From Adiantum capillus-veneris (lineage: Eukaryota; Streptophyta; Polypodiopsida; Polypodiales; Pteridaceae): a stretch of DNA of 64,000 bases. The stretch spans positions 81,478,278 to 81,542,277 of the forward strand of contig CM043967.1 in the NCBI GenBank assembly GCA_014529385.2, in the 5' to 3' direction. The first letter of the stretch is position 1. Each line of letters begins with the position of its first letter. This document shows positions 1-12,119 of this stretch, piece by piece. Position numbers and translations under genes: made by a program. Below the pieces are notes generated by a model. It made no database searches and was not told the origin of the DNA. It was given only the letters and a program-made list of their open reading frames with translations.

Positions 1-954
1 GCGCTCGTTTTTGCTATCATCTGCATCTCTGCTAGTAGATGCATAGTTGCTCTGTTCTCTCTTTCCACTTGCTTTTCCCTTTGGACAGTCACGTGACAAG
101 TGACCTCTTTCACCACAAGTCCAACATTCTCTGCTATCTGCAGTATGTTGCTGCCTGCTTGATCCTGCACCACGAACTCTTTGACTCCCCCTGCCTTGAG
201 ACTGGTTTCCCCTGCCACCTGTATTGTTTTGATTTGATTGACCTTCTTAAAATTGGCCCTTGCAACCACTTGGGCCTCGACCACGACCTCTACCTCTACC
301 TCTGTTGGAGTTAGAATAGAAGGCCTGTTCAGAATTATTTCTGCCATGAGAAGAAGATGTGTCAAGGTTCTTCTCCTCAAGAATAAGCATAGAAATCAAA
401 TCTTGGAACACGGGGATGTCGTCTCTTGTATTCATGGAAGACCTGAAATGTACATACTCATCTCCTAGACCATCCAAGCATGCACGGACAATGTCATCGT
501 CTTCCACTGAGACTTTAATAGATCCAAGAGCCTCAATGATACTCTTGATATTCAAGGCATAATCGTTGATTGAGAGGTTGTTCCTCTTAACCTGATTTAG
601 CTCCGACTTTAGTTGAAGCTTCCTGGCCTTGGTGTTCACCTCGAAAACTCTGCCTAAGTTTTTCCATGCAATGGCGGGGGTTTCAGCATCCTGTAGATAG
701 CCCATCATGCCATCTGTGATGCTCATAGAAAGCCAATACATCACTTTGCTCTGGCCTTGTTGCCAGTCCCTCAAAGCTTTCCTTTGTTCTGTTTCAGCAT
801 TTGCCTCGGGAATCTCTGGTTCCTTTTCATTGTCTCCTTCTACATAGTCCCAATAACCTTTTCCTTTTAGGAAATTTGTTATTCTGAACTTCCATGCAGG
901 GTAGTTATTTTTCTCAAGATTCTCAGTAACAATCTGACTGAAACCGTCAGACAT
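1..954 (-). pseudogene. Ty1-copia gag (copia A), truncated by window edge
   Basis: This is the gag gene of a minus-strand Ty1-copia retrotransposon. Gag forms the virus-like particle and binds element RNA. The start codon is at 954. The first 200 residues are the typical copia gag (UBN2-like) fold, including the early NYPAWKFRITNFLKGKGYWD motif. A Gly-Arg run follows, then a stop at about 247. Beyond a frameshift there, the other frame continues with a CCHC zinc knuckle (CWTCGERGHLSRDC) near 120-165, so the gene is broken once and runs out of the window. The start lies only 43 bp from the end of the CACTA element at 997. Its own leader, primer site and LTR therefore lie on the far side of that insertion at 14067-14619. 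Protease and pol would lie before base 1 and cannot be judged. Confidence 0.85.
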
Positions 955-1018
955 CTTGAAGCACTATAACAAAATAGTTGCAATCTGCAAAAACCTCACT
1001 ACAAGAGGCTATTCATAT

Positions 1019-1135
1019 TAGCGACGCTCACACAGCGACGCTCAAAAAAAAAATTCCCGGCGTCGCTATGAGCGTCGCAAATTTACAAAGAAATTTGCGA
1101 CGCTCATAGCGACACCGGCTGGGGTAAAAAAATAA
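1019..1135. repeat. CACTA 5' subterminal repeats
   Basis: About five copies of the GCGACGCTCA / GCGTCGCTATGAGCGTCGC motif occur in both orientations, just inside the terminal inverted repeat. In CACTA elements such subterminal arrays are bound by the TnpA-type protein. The same motif fills the opposite end (13794-14010), which supports the pairing of these two ends. Confidence 0.85.
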
Positions 1136-1203
1136 CCGAGCGCGCCCAAAAACTCAGATCTCAGATCTGAGTTTTTTGGCGCCCTCAAGCAAGGAGCAGG
1201 TAA

Positions 1204-1212
1204 CGCTCTCCC

Positions 1213-1258
<46 letters not shown>

Positions 1259-1660
1259 CTCCACACACACACACACACACACACACGAGGAGAGGAAGGA
1301 GAGACAGGTATGCTCCTTCCCTCTCCTCATTCTCATGTTCCCTTCCCCGCTTTCTCTCTCCCTCTCTCTCTCTCTCTCACACACACATACACACACACAT
1401 AGTGTTTTTGAGAGAGAGAGAGAGAGAGAGTACAAACAAAAACAAAAACGCACACACACATACATAAACAAAGAATGCACACACACATTGAGAGAGAAAA
1501 AGAGAGAGAGAGCATGCATAAACAAAAAACGCACGCATTGAGAGAGGAAATGAGAGAGAACATGCATAAACAAAAAACGCACACATTGAGAGAGGAAAAG
1601 AGAGACAAAACATGCATACGATCCAAAAAAACGCACACACATTGAGAGAGAAAGAGAGAG
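1204..1660. repeat. CT/GA and CA microsatellite cluster
   Basis: Runs of (CT)n at about 1209-1252, (CA)n at 1262-1286, (CT)n/(CA)n at 1355-1400 and (GA)n at 1411-1430 are followed by four imperfect repeats of about 50-60 bp. Each repeat contains CATGCATAAACAAAAAACGCAC and a GAGAGAG run. The open reading frames across it are only repeat translations. It lies in the 5' part of the CACTA element and I see no gene in it. Confidence 0.9.
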
Positions 1661-1663
1661 AAA

Positions 1664-1838
1664 CTAATTTAACGTCGTAGGAAACTAATTAAAATTAAAA
1701 GACCTAAAGATCTAGCAGACGAGGAGTTGAACTCAAGACCTATTATTCAAGAGGGAAATGGCATAATCAATCTATCATACTTGGCATGGGTGATAGAAAG
1801 GTTATACCATTTATCTCTTTTTATTGGCACACACATCC
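1664..1838 (-). repeat. tRNA-derived SINE-like unit, copy 1
   Basis: The reverse complement of this block matches 57685-57842 almost base for base across about 150 bp, from the AATAAAAAGAG start to the TTTCCTACGA end. Read on the minus strand it holds a sequence close to the pol III B box (GTTCAACTCC) and, about 40 bp upstream, an A-box-like stretch that is more degenerate than in copy 2. That spacing is what a tRNA-derived SINE head shows. Both copies are flanked by CT and GT microsatellites. It lies inside the CACTA element. Confidence 0.5.
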
Positions 1839-1920
1839 ACACACGCGTACACACACAAGAAGAAGAGAGTTATAACGTCGTAGGAAACTATCTTAAAAGA
1901 CGTTAAAGATTAGGTTATAT

Positions 1921-2300
1921 GTAGACTTACATTAAATTAGATTTAGGTTTATTTTTAACTAGATTTACGTTTATTTAAGCTAGATTTAGATTTACGTTAT
2001 ATTAGATTAGATTTAGGTCTCCATAGACTGCGATGCCTGCATGAAGTGGGTGAAGAAAGCCCTCAATGGAATATAGGGTATTGCTGCCTTCACTCATGGT
2101 GGGCTCCGTCGATCCAAAAGTACTGGTGAAATGTCTTCAGAAGATAGGGAAGAAGGTGGATCTTCAGGGCGGCAAGAGTCACTACATCCTCGACACAATG
2201 ACCATCTAGACAACCTCTAGTCATTAGACTTACATTAAATTAGATTTAGCTTTATTTTTAGTTAGATTTACGTTTATTTAGATTTACGCTTATTTACGTT
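1921..2300 (+). repeat. direct repeats flanking the captured HMA fragment
   Basis: The stretch beginning TAGACTTACATTAAATTAGA occurs at about 1921 and again at about 2224. In both places it is followed by TTTAGATTTACG-type repeats. The two copies flank the HMA gene fragment at 2017-2209, as if a segment had been duplicated or inserted by repair. Confidence 0.6.
2017..2209 (+). pseudogene. captured host gene fragment: heavy-metal-associated (HMA) domain
   Basis: The translation from 2017 gives VSIDCDACMKWVKKALNGI, the start of an HMA metal-binding domain including the copper/metal-binding CxxC (CDAC). An in-frame TAG at 2074 follows. After one frameshift the frame from 2108 gives VDPKVLVKCLQKIGKKVDLQ, the usual end of the same domain in plant HIPP/HPP metallochaperones, and then a stop at 2207. 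The order and spacing of the two halves match the family. The fragment lies in the 5' non-coding region of the CACTA element, between the end repeats and the transposase, so it was most likely picked up from a host gene. It is broken and not expected to make a protein. Confidence 0.75.
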
Positions 2301-2687
2301 AGATCGAGTCCACGCAAGAATTACTTACGGTTTAGGGTTTAGAGTTAGACGAACAGTGAAAAGATCTACTGTGAAAAGATGTTAAGATGCTGTGAAGTGC
2401 TACAGCTAGAGAAGAGGCAAAGGGGTTTTGTCCACTACATGCAGTATCATGTAGACGTGGGTGTGTAGATTTCTTGTACCCACAAATATAGGTATTGACC
2501 AATAAAGACGAGATTATAACCCGGTGGTTCTGATCTCCGTGCACCTCTAGACCGAGGTGTGCGGGGATTGGACATGACTAGAGAATGTGAGGTAAAGAGA
2601 GAGAGAGAGAGAGAGAGAGAGATAAGACGAAGAATGCCAATAGAATATTAAATTTGTTGTCCAGGTTATAAGTTTTTTATCCTCATT
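2210..2687. other. CACTA 5' region upstream of transposase, no gene
   Basis: AT-rich, repeat-containing DNA with a (GA)n run at about 2597-2622. I see no coding signal. The transposase promoter and 5' leader presumably lie here. Confidence 0.6.
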
Positions 2688-5600
2688 ATGAGTAGCGACG
2701 AGGATGTGGGACCGTCCAACCGAAACACCTATCTCTCAACGAGGGTCTTGTGTCCTTGTAATCAATGCAAGCATGCTGTGCGACGGACAAGACGTGTTTC
2801 TTTGCAGCACGTTCGCGAATTTGGCGAGTTCGATCCATCTATTATAGATCGAGTTGTTGCCAATTATAACTCGTCGGTCTCTGACGCTGGCCAACAAGCA
2901 GCAATCTTGTAACCCAATAGACGTGTTCGCAGGCGCTTTGGTCAAGCAGCATATGTGAGGCCACAAGATGTAGCCTCTGACAGCTCGGGGGATGATCATG
3001 CAGAGCACATTCCCAACAAGGCAATGTTTGAGCCTGAGATTGATGAAATGATCGAGACGATCATGGATTCAGAAAGGCTTATCTATGATGATATGAAAAG
3101 TGAAGCCGATACGCCATTGTATAATGGAGCACGTATGTCTAGATTGAAAGCACTCCTGGTTCTTCTCAACATGCAGGCAAAGTTTGGATGGAGTGACACT
3201 AGCGTCACAGCGCTTTTTAGGTGATCTATTACAATTAGTTTACTTTAATAGAACTCTAAATGTATAATGATCTGATAGATTTTTACACGACTGTATCATA
3301 TTTTTATGTTGTGTAGATTGCTGAAAGAGCACATACTACCAGCTGACAATGTGATGCCAAATTCCCGAGATGAAGCAAGAAAGATTTTGCGAAACTTGGG
3401 GATGGATTACAATTCTATCCACGCTTGTCCTAATGACTGGATTCTTTTCAGAGGGGAATACATAGACATGGAGAAGTGTCCGAAATGTGATTCCGAAAGA
3501 TATCGAGTAGATCTCCACGGGACAAAAATTCCACAAAAGGTTTTGCGACATTTCCCTCTGATTCTTCGCATCAAGCATTTCTTCGAATGTAAGTCCATGG
3601 CCGCCCTAGCATCATGGAATGAGGAGAATAAATCTTCGGATGGTGTGCTACGAATTCCTGCAGATTGCGTAGCGTGGAAACATATAGATGGAACATGGTC
3701 GAATTTTGCCAGGGAACCTCGAAATTTGCGCTTAGGCCTGGCTATGGATGGCGTAAATCCATTTGGTCAAAGATCAACATCTTACAGTGTATGGCCCGTT
3801 GTCATCGTCAACTACAACATTCCCCCGTGGTTGACTACGAAGAAGGGGCACCTATGGCTAAGCTTGATTGTGCCAGGGCGATATAAAGTGGGGAATATGG
3901 ATGTGTATCTTCGTCCACTATTGGAAGAGCTACAACAATTGTGGATTGGCATAGAGGTGGTGGATATGAGCCGACACACAGGACGACGGAATGCTTTGAT
4001 CAGAGGCATTCTAATGTGGACCATGCATGACTATCCCGGGCTAACAGAATGCTCAGGTGATCTATTGACACTCCTCACTCAGACACTGTAAATCTTGTTT
4101 TTTCCCATAGTTGATCTATTATCATGTGTATACATGCAGGGCTTCAAACAAGCGGATACAGAGCATGTGTCACATGTGGACCTAGACTGAATGCACGTAG
4201 GGCACCCTCACTGAAGAAGCAAATCTACGAAGGTCATCAAGTGTATCTTCCAGAGAATCATGCGTTACGCGACGACTTTTTGGGAAGAGAGCCACCAAGG
4301 ATGTCTGCACAAGCATGGTTAGAGCAGAAGGAGATGTGCGATGACGGATTGCCTCCAGGGATGAAGAGACTATCTCTATGGTACGAGTTACCATATTGGC
4401 CCCGACTCATGATCAATCACTTGCTCGATCCAATGCACATATTCAAGAATGTGGGTAATCTACTATGGGACCATTTGACCGGCAAGAAAGATAGTTTGGG
4501 AGCCAGAGTTGACCTTAGAAATGTGGATCGTATGGAGCAATATTGGCCGCAAACAGCGTCTGATGGATCGATAAAACTCCCTAAAGCACCATGGATTTTC
4601 ACAGGAGCCCAAGAACGCAAAGTAAAAGAGACCATTCGATCTTTGCGGACCCCCACTGGCGTAATGCACTCGCTTCGAACGTGTTTTACTAAAGAAGGAA
4701 AGCTTACCGGTTTGAAGTCACACGATTGGCATAAAATGTGTCAGGTACGTTCATAGTGGACTTTAATATCATTGCATAAAATGTGGACTTTAATATCATT
4801 GCTGCACATACTTTACAGTTGATTTTACCGGTTGCCATTGAGGGATGTTTGTCTCTCGACATCCGTAACACAATCTACAAACTTGCAAAGCTGGTGCAAT
4901 GGATCTCACAAAAGGAGATCAACGTAGACTCCATACCATTCGCCAAACTAAATGCTGCGGAGCTTGTGTGCATGTTTGAGAAACATTTTCACACTACAAT
5001 GCTAACCATTCAGGTGCATCTTCTTGTTCACATAGTTGATGAGGTGGAAATAGCTGGCACAGTTCATTCCAGATGGATGTTCTTCTTAGAGCGTTTCATG
5101 AAAACGCTTAAGGGATATGTGCGTCAAAAGGCACGTCCGGAGGGTAGCATGGCAGAAGGTTGGTTGGTATCAGAGTCCCTAGTGTACATTGGAGAGTGGC
5201 TAGACAGATTTGATAAATCCCGGGACACGCTATGGCGAACCATAGATGATGAGTGCATAGCTGGGATTGGGTGTTGAGAAGAAGATGACGGAAGATCTAG
5301 AGGCTAAAATCAACCGATTTTGCATGCTTCACAATCCAGTGATGCAAAAGTGGATTTCAGAATATGAGGATGCAAAGCAAGAGCGACAAAGGGCACGAAT
5401 CGAGTGGAGACGGGGAAGACGACCACCGATGCAGTATCCAGCGGTTCTGGAGAGCCTACCAACCTTCATGAGCTTAAGATGGTTGCACAACCAATTGAAA
5501 AGCGCACAACAATGCGGTGATGAAGTGACTGAAGAAGAGTGGGAGTACTCTCGAGGTTGCGCGACCAAGGTAAGTTTGCAATGTACGACTAGCAAGTGAC

Positions 5601-5847
5601 TTTATTTATAAATGTTTGAACGGCCACTCATAATCCTTGTTCGTTGTAGTATAAGTCATACACAGCAGCATGGTGTAAAGGTCGACATTTTAGGGTGGAA
5701 CGAATCGACAAAAAGCGTTTTACTCAAGATTGTGGAATCATGGCAAAATTTGAACAGTCTAGTCGACGACGTTCCTCTGATGCAGATCCTGTGGTGGCGG
5801 AACTCACTTACTTCAGCACGCTGCAAGAGATTTTGAGGATCGATTAC

Positions 5848-5990
5848 TGTTGAGATGTAGAGAGAAAGAGAGAGAGACGAGACAAGAGACACACCATATA
5901 CGCTCCCAAAGACTGATTCATATTGAGGACAAGATACAAATATATAGGTGAGACCAAGTTCAGTAGAGTGAGCCATATATAGCTCCAACA
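5848..5990 (-). repeat. copia B 3' LTR
   Basis: 143 bp, TG...CA ends, two differences by eye from the partner at 11145-11287. The polypurine tract adjoins its inner side. Confidence 0.95.
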
Positions 5991-6237
5991 CCCCCACTCA
6001 AACAAAGGTCTCTAGCTTTGGATGAAAAAACCCTTGGGGAGTTCAAGGGAAAAACCCAAGCCCCTATACAATGTGAAATATGAACCAGTGGTGATGATGT
6101 GAAAGTGAATTGTGCATCTATGTACAAATATTCAAGTGACTTAGATATCACAAGGTGCAAATGTGGAGTGTGCATAGTGCATGGTACCTAAAAGATTACA
6201 ATGTCATATGTACAAAGCTATTACAATAGAAAAGAAG

Positions 6238-9200
6238 CTAATCTAGAAAGAGTGAGGCCGAAGCAACTCCAAGCTCCGAGCGCAAGAGGATGAAACGTGA
6301 CTCATTGAGGCCTTTGGTCAAAATGTCTGCAATCATCTGGTCACTTGGACAGTGTTCAACCATAATGGTTCCCTTGCGTACTTCATACCTGACATAATGA
6401 TAATGGACAGCAATGTGCTTTGACTTATTATGTTGAACATAGTCTTTTGCAAGACTAATAGCACTTTGGTTGTCACACCGCAAGGGTGTGCTAGAAAGAG
6501 GAGAGTGACCAATATCAACCAGCATTTGTCGAAGCCAAATCAACTCACGAGATGCAAGTGATGCCGCAACATATTCTGACTCAGTCGTAGAAACTGCAAC
6601 ACAACGTTGTTTCTTGCTGGTCCAAGAAACAAGACAACCATTTATAAAGAAGCAATTTCCACTAGTAGATCGCATAGATAAATGTGAGCTTGCCCAGTCT
6701 GCATCTGTGTAACCCAAAAGAGAAAGAGATTGCATAGAATCCGATGTGAGTTGTCGTCGATAGACTAAACCAAAATCTGTAGTGCCTTTCAAGTATTTCA
6801 ATACACGCTTTGCAGCAAACCAATGCTTAAGAGAAGGACATGCAAGATGTTGTCCAAGATAGTTAGCAGCGAACAGAATATCAGGACGAGTGTTCATGCC
6901 AACAAACTGAAGACATCCAATCAAGTTAGCATAAGGTTGATTTGTGACAAGTTGACCGCCATTGTCAGAAGTATTCTTCGTAGAGCTCGCAAGACAAGGT
7001 GTGTTGGCTGAATGTGCAGATTCCATACCAAATTTTTGAATAGTATCTGCAATAAACTTTGACTGTCGAAGGAATAGAATACCTTTTGTACGGATCCGTT
7101 GGATTTGAATGCCAAGACAAGAGTGAATCTCTCCAAGATCCACCATATCGAATGCAGAAGACAATAAATTTTTCACTTGCTGAAGAAATCCCAAATCATT
7201 GGAAACAAGGATGGTATCATCCACATAAAGAGCAAGAATCACAAAACTGCTACCTTGGCGTTTTATGTATAAGTTGGGGTCTGACGAGCAAGAGATGAAT
7301 CCTTTAGAGGTGAGAAAAAGATCAAATTTTGTATACCAGGCTCGCGAAGCTTGTTTGAGACCATATAGTGTCTTATGGAGTTGAGCAACAAGGTCTTCTT
7401 TACCTGGAATAACAAACCCTTCTGGTTGTTCCATATAAATTTTCTCTTCCAAGTCACCATTAAGAAAAGCAGTTCGCACATCCATTTGATGAGCTTCTAA
7501 ATCAAATTGAACAGCAAATGCTAATAAAACTCGAACACTTGTAATGCAAACAACTGGTGAAAAAGTCTCTTGATAATCAACACCAGCTACTTGGGAGTAA
7601 CCTTTTGCAACTAAACGCGCCTTGAACTTGTCAAAAGATCCATCTACTTTTACTTTTGTTTTATACACCCACTTACATTTAATAGCTGTACGACCAGGAG
7701 GTAATTCAGTTAGTATCCATGTACCTTTAGAGATAAGAGAATCGTACTCTGCTTCCATAGCCTCTTGCCATTGATCCTTTTGTGGTGAAGAGATAGCTTC
7801 ATCATAAGTAACGGGATCTTCAGAAGTAGAAAAAGCATTATCAGCAATATCGTCATCATAAACATGACATGAGCCATGTTCAAAATCAATAGGCAGATCA
7901 ACAAAAATATCAATATCATCATTGGCAACATTTGGAATGGATGGTTGTGAGGAGGAAAGTTGCTCTATAGGAAGTGTTTCATCTTCTGAAAGAAATGGAA
8001 AAGCCTGAAGCAATGATTTAGTATCATCAGAATCATCCATGGACCATGAACCTCCCATAAGCTGTTCGTTAAAAGTAGCATCACGATTCACAGTTACTTT
8101 CTTGGAGGAAGGGTCATAGAATTTGTAGCCTTTGGAAGTGTCAGAATATCCAATAAAAATAACTTTAAGACCAGGAGCATCAAGCTTTGTTCGTGTTTCT
8201 TTGGGAACATGAATATAAGCAATACATCCAAAGGTTCGAAAATGAGATACAGAAGGAATGTCACCTATCCATGCTGTGATGGGTATCTTACTAGAGGGTG
8301 CACTAGTAGGAAGATGATTCTGAATAAATGTTGCTGTCAAAGTAGCTTCAGCCCAGAAAACACAAGATAAGCCAGAATGAATCAGCATACATCTTACAGC
8401 ATTGAGAATAGTGCGATTCTTTCGTTCAGCAACACCATTCTGTTGAGGCGAATATGGAATAGTGTGTTCATGATGAATTCCAGTGTCAGCACAGTAACTC
8501 ACAAACTCTCGAGAAACATATTCGCCTCCATTGTCACTACGAAGCTTCTTAAGGCGACGACCAGTTTGAAGTTCCGCAGCCTTGTGGAATTGTTTGAAAA
8601 CAGATAAGGCTTCAGATTTTTGTCTAAGTAGAAATACAGTCGTATACCTTGAGAAATCATCAATGAAAGTAATGAAGTAGCGATATTATGATCTCGAAGA
8701 AGGTAGAGGTCCACATATATCAGTATGAACAAGATCCAAGATGTCATGAGAATGAGTTGTATTTGAAAGAGGAAAGGGTTTACGATTGTGTTTCCCAAGA
8801 GCACAAAATTCACAAATTCCCATATGGGGATGGGCTTTAAGATCCATGCCATGAACAAGATCACGACGTTGAAGATCAAGGAGTTTTGAGAAATCAGCAT
8901 GAACAAAACGGTGATGCCATACTTTGCAATCATGATCACCTGGAGCAGTGACAATATTTGCTACAGCATCGTTGAGAGAGAGTTCAAATAAATTACCGTT
9001 TCGAGGAGCAGTGGCTATAGTCTGTCCATCTTTCTCAATTCGGCATTTGGTATAATCAAATCCAACAAACAGACCAAGATCAACAAGTCTAGCAACTGAA
9101 AGAAGATTACGTTGAAGATCTGGTACATGTAATACTCCTCGCAAAATTCGAGTGGAAGAAGATAAGGTACCAAGATATAAGTCTCCAATACCCTTTACTT

Positions 9201-10425
9201 GACAAGTAGTATCATCAACAAGATAAACAACACGTTGAACTGGCAGTGGATGATAGTTATGGAGCCACTTAGACTGATATGTCATATTTCCTGTAGCACC
9301 AGAATCGACAATAAAAAGTGATCCATCACGTACATGAAGTATTCTGTCTGGAGCAACTGAACATAGGACGCAGCTTGTTTCTGGTACAATGTTGTTTCGA
9401 TGTTCAGTAGCATATGCTCTATTCCGATTTGTGTCGAATCGACGCTTATAGCACATATGAGTGGGATGATCAGATCGTCCGTAATATTCACAAGAAGAAG
9501 AAGAAGGGTCTCTAGATAAACGTGGTTGTTTTGTGGTAATATTGTGTTCTTCATCATATTGACGTGCCCAACAATCATCTTCAGTATGGCCATTTCTGTT
9601 GCAGTAAGAACATTGCTTATTAGGAAATTTGAGACGAGAGAAAATATTACCGCGGCGGCCACCTCTGCGGTTTCCTCGTTGAAATGGACGCCTTCGAGCA
9701 TAAAAAGCACGTTCCATCATTTGTGACTCAGTCTCCTCTTGTGAAATCATAGCTGTATTGTGACCAGCATTCCGACGTTCTTGATGTTGAGAGTATTCAA
9801 TTAAAGACATGCAAGCTTGGTCGAAATCAAGACCATCTTTATTAGAGAGAATAGTAACAATGTTATCATAAGAAGAGTCCTTCACCGTATCAAGGAGAAG
9901 TGTAATCAGTTGCTTTTGTGGAACAGGATCACCGGCAGCAGCAAGTTGATTAATAATAGATTTGAAAGACTCAATATGTCCCGTCATGGCAGTACCAACT
10001 TCATATTGTAACTTGTTAAGCAACCCTCTCAAATAAAGTATTTCTGTAACAGATTTCTTCTGAAAGTTTGCAATAATGTACTTCCATACGTCGTGGGAAG
10101 TAGGCAGTTCATACATATCAAGCAAAAGGGAATCAGTAAGAGCAGAAAGAATATACCGACGAGCTGCTTTATCACGTCGTTGCCAATCCGTATAGGCAAC
10201 ATTCCAATCTTCAAATATAGGTCCTTCAGTGATAAGCACGTTATCATTATCCGTATCAACAGGCTGAGGCAGACAAACACGATTTCCAAGAACAACATCG
10301 GAGAGTTCATCGCCTTCAAGAATTAACAACATCTTTGATTTCCAGCCTGGAAATCCTTGACCTTGGAAAGGAGGAACAGAACGTTGGCCAGAAGGAAAGC
10401 CGTTGACGAGAATATTCATAGCCAT
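6238..10425 (-). pseudogene. copia B gag-pol polyprotein, one in-frame stop
   Basis: A single frame of 1,396 codons encodes the whole copia polyprotein. I start at the ATG at 10425 (MAMNIL) because the upstream open stretch is leader. In order it has gag to about residue 260, a CCHC knuckle (CSYCNRNGHTEDDC) near 270, a second and degenerate knuckle, aspartic protease (VDSGATGNMT) near 372, GAG-pre-integrase (WHHRFVHADF), integrase (SPQQNGVAERKN), reverse transcriptase with YVDD near 1068, and RNase H (TDADWA, TTESEYVA). The only defect is a TAA at 8688-8686, near codon 580, early in integrase; the frame is clean on both sides. A real full-length product would need readthrough, or this copy is newly dead. 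The near-identical LTRs fit the small amount of decay. Confidence 0.95.
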
Positions 10426-11132
10426 ATCTTGTTGCGAGAAGACGTATAAGATAAGATCGCAGAATCTGCACACCATATATGGTGAAGGCCGCAATTGAGA
10501 ATGAGAGAGATATGAGTACTGCGTTCTGTCAACGATAAACGTAAGAAGGATGCTCAAGGAACGTCCAAAGATGTGAGAGACGTCACCCAAAAAAGACAGG
10601 GTAAAGGAGACGTTAATAATAAACGAGTCCTCAAAATAGAGTGGCGTGAGACGCAAGATTGACGGCCACAATACGAATAGCAAAAAGCTAAATCTTCTCA
10701 AAAAAGTTAACGCCAAAATAAGAAAAACGATCGCGGACGCTTCACGAAGAAGTAGGACAAAGAAAGCTGCGTCAAGCTCTATTGCAGTAAAAACAGCATA
10801 ACTTTTTGCTGCGAACTCCGATTGACGCAAACCTAGAACTCAAATCGAAGAGCTCGAGGAGACGAACAAGTTTCTCCAAATTTTGAGCAGAACAGCAAGA
10901 AAAATTGAGATGAAGTTCAGGGTGTCATTAACAAGAAAACGTAATCAACGATTAGATTGATTATAAATAAACGCCACATAAAACACTAATCATATTCTTC
11001 TTAACACAAAACAACCACAGTTAACAAGAATCAACGCTCAAAAATAAAATTTGTAACAATTTTGAATCTTACATGCGAATCGCATACACATACTGTTGTC
11101 ACCATGAATTGAATCGGCGCGTGATCGTTACC

Positions 11133-11144
11133 GCTCTGATACCA
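11133..11144 (-). promoter_or_regulatory. copia B primer binding site
   Basis: TGGTATCAGAGC on minus, complementary to the 3' end of initiator Met-tRNA, directly abutting the LTR at 11145. Confidence 0.9.
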
Positions 11145-11287
11145 TGTTGAGATGTAGAGAGAAAGAGAGAGAGACGAGACAAGAGATACACCATATACGC
11201 TCCCAAAGACTGATTCATATTGAGGACAAGATACAAATATATAGATGAGACCAAGTTCAGTAGAGTGAGCCATATATAGCTCCAACA
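11145..11287 (-). repeat. copia B 5' LTR
   Basis: 143 bp, TGTTGAGATG...CTCCAACA, flanked outside by ATTAC. It would carry the element's promoter. Confidence 0.95.
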
Positions 11288-12119
11288 ATTACAGAGGATT
11301 TTTTGTCGACTTGTTCGACGTGCAATGGTTCAAGATAATCATGGAGGGTCGCAACGCTATTGTGCGTAGAGGAGAGTCTGGTTTTCTTGAGGTGGATTCT
11401 ACTAAGAAATGGACTGACCTAAGAGACACTTTCGTACTACCCGAGGATTGTGAACAAGTAAGTATGTAAATAGTTAACATCCCCCTTTTACAAGTTATGT
11501 GCTTTAAAGCTCTCATGTAAGTTATGTGGCTCTGGCAGGTAATATTTCATCCTACAAAGTCTACATCAAACTGGTGGTACGTCATAAAGGTAACCCCTCG
11601 TAGTGCAAGGATGTATGAAGGCTACCATGTGCCAATCACAACGACATCAATGGAGGAGATCAGAGAAGATGCTCAATCAGAAGCCGCTGCGGTGGTGCCA
11701 GACGAGCATCAAGATGCTACTACTCTATATGGGGTGCATGCAGAGGAGCTACAAAATGAAACAGAGGATATGTGTTTAAACGGAGAGCTCTATATAGATA
11801 TAGGAAGTTATGCTGAGTTATGCGAGGATGAGAGAGAGATCTCTTAAAGCCACAAATATTGTATTTGAACAATTTTGCTCCGTGTTGTAAAAGCTCTGGC
11901 TCTCTAAGTACCTTCCATGGTGTATAACGCTCTTTTCTACTCGCGCTCACATCTTTTGATTGAAAATTCTGAGTTTTAGACTTGCCTCTTCTATCACTCA
12001 ATTCATTGCGTCATTGTATTTATATGCGTCATTACGTCATTGTATTTAATGGTCTTTGCGTCATTGTCTACTCTATTCATTCAATATTAAGTTTAAATAT
12101 TCGTGTGTTTAATGCAGGT

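Larger units (their letters stand above)
5843..11292 (-). mobile_element. complete Ty1-copia retrotransposon (copia B), minus strand
   Basis: The element runs 5848-11287 (5,440 bp). Its two LTRs of 143 bp begin TGTTGAGATG and end CTCCAACA. It is flanked by the 5-bp target duplication ATTAC (5843-5847 and 11288-11292). The primer site TGGTATCAGAGC is read on minus at 11133-11144, directly next to the right-hand (5') LTR. A polypurine tract (GAGTGGGGG on minus) lies at 5991-5999. By eye the LTRs differ at only two positions, so the insertion is young. It lies in the fifth coding exon of the CACTA transposase. Confidence 0.97.
2688..11847 (+). pseudogene. CACTA transposase (tnp2/TnpD type), interrupted by copia B
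   Basis: This gene encodes the DDE-type transposase that cuts and joins CACTA ends. I follow six exons with GT-AG borders: 2688-3220, 3317-4056, 4140-4744, 4819-5569, 5650-5847 joined to 11293-11457, and 11539-11847, about 1,100 codons. Reading phases agree across the junctions except for one extra base in exon 4, near 5265-5277. The N-terminus has the transposase-associated zinc-binding pattern (LCPCNQCKH). The tnp2 core follows (AMDGVNPFG, HLLDPMHIFKNVGNLLWDHL), then the DUF4218-type block and a C-terminal DUF4216-type block (RGFFVDLFDVQW). Defects are one in-frame TAA at 2910, with clean coding beyond it, the exon 4 frameshift, and copia B inserted between codons RIDY and RGFF. It was probably active until recently and is now dead. 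Confidence 0.9.

Noticed and set aside
1154-1642. Open frames of 90-160 codons across CT/CA repeats
   Set aside because: They are translations of microsatellites in several frames and strands at once, with no protein-like composition.
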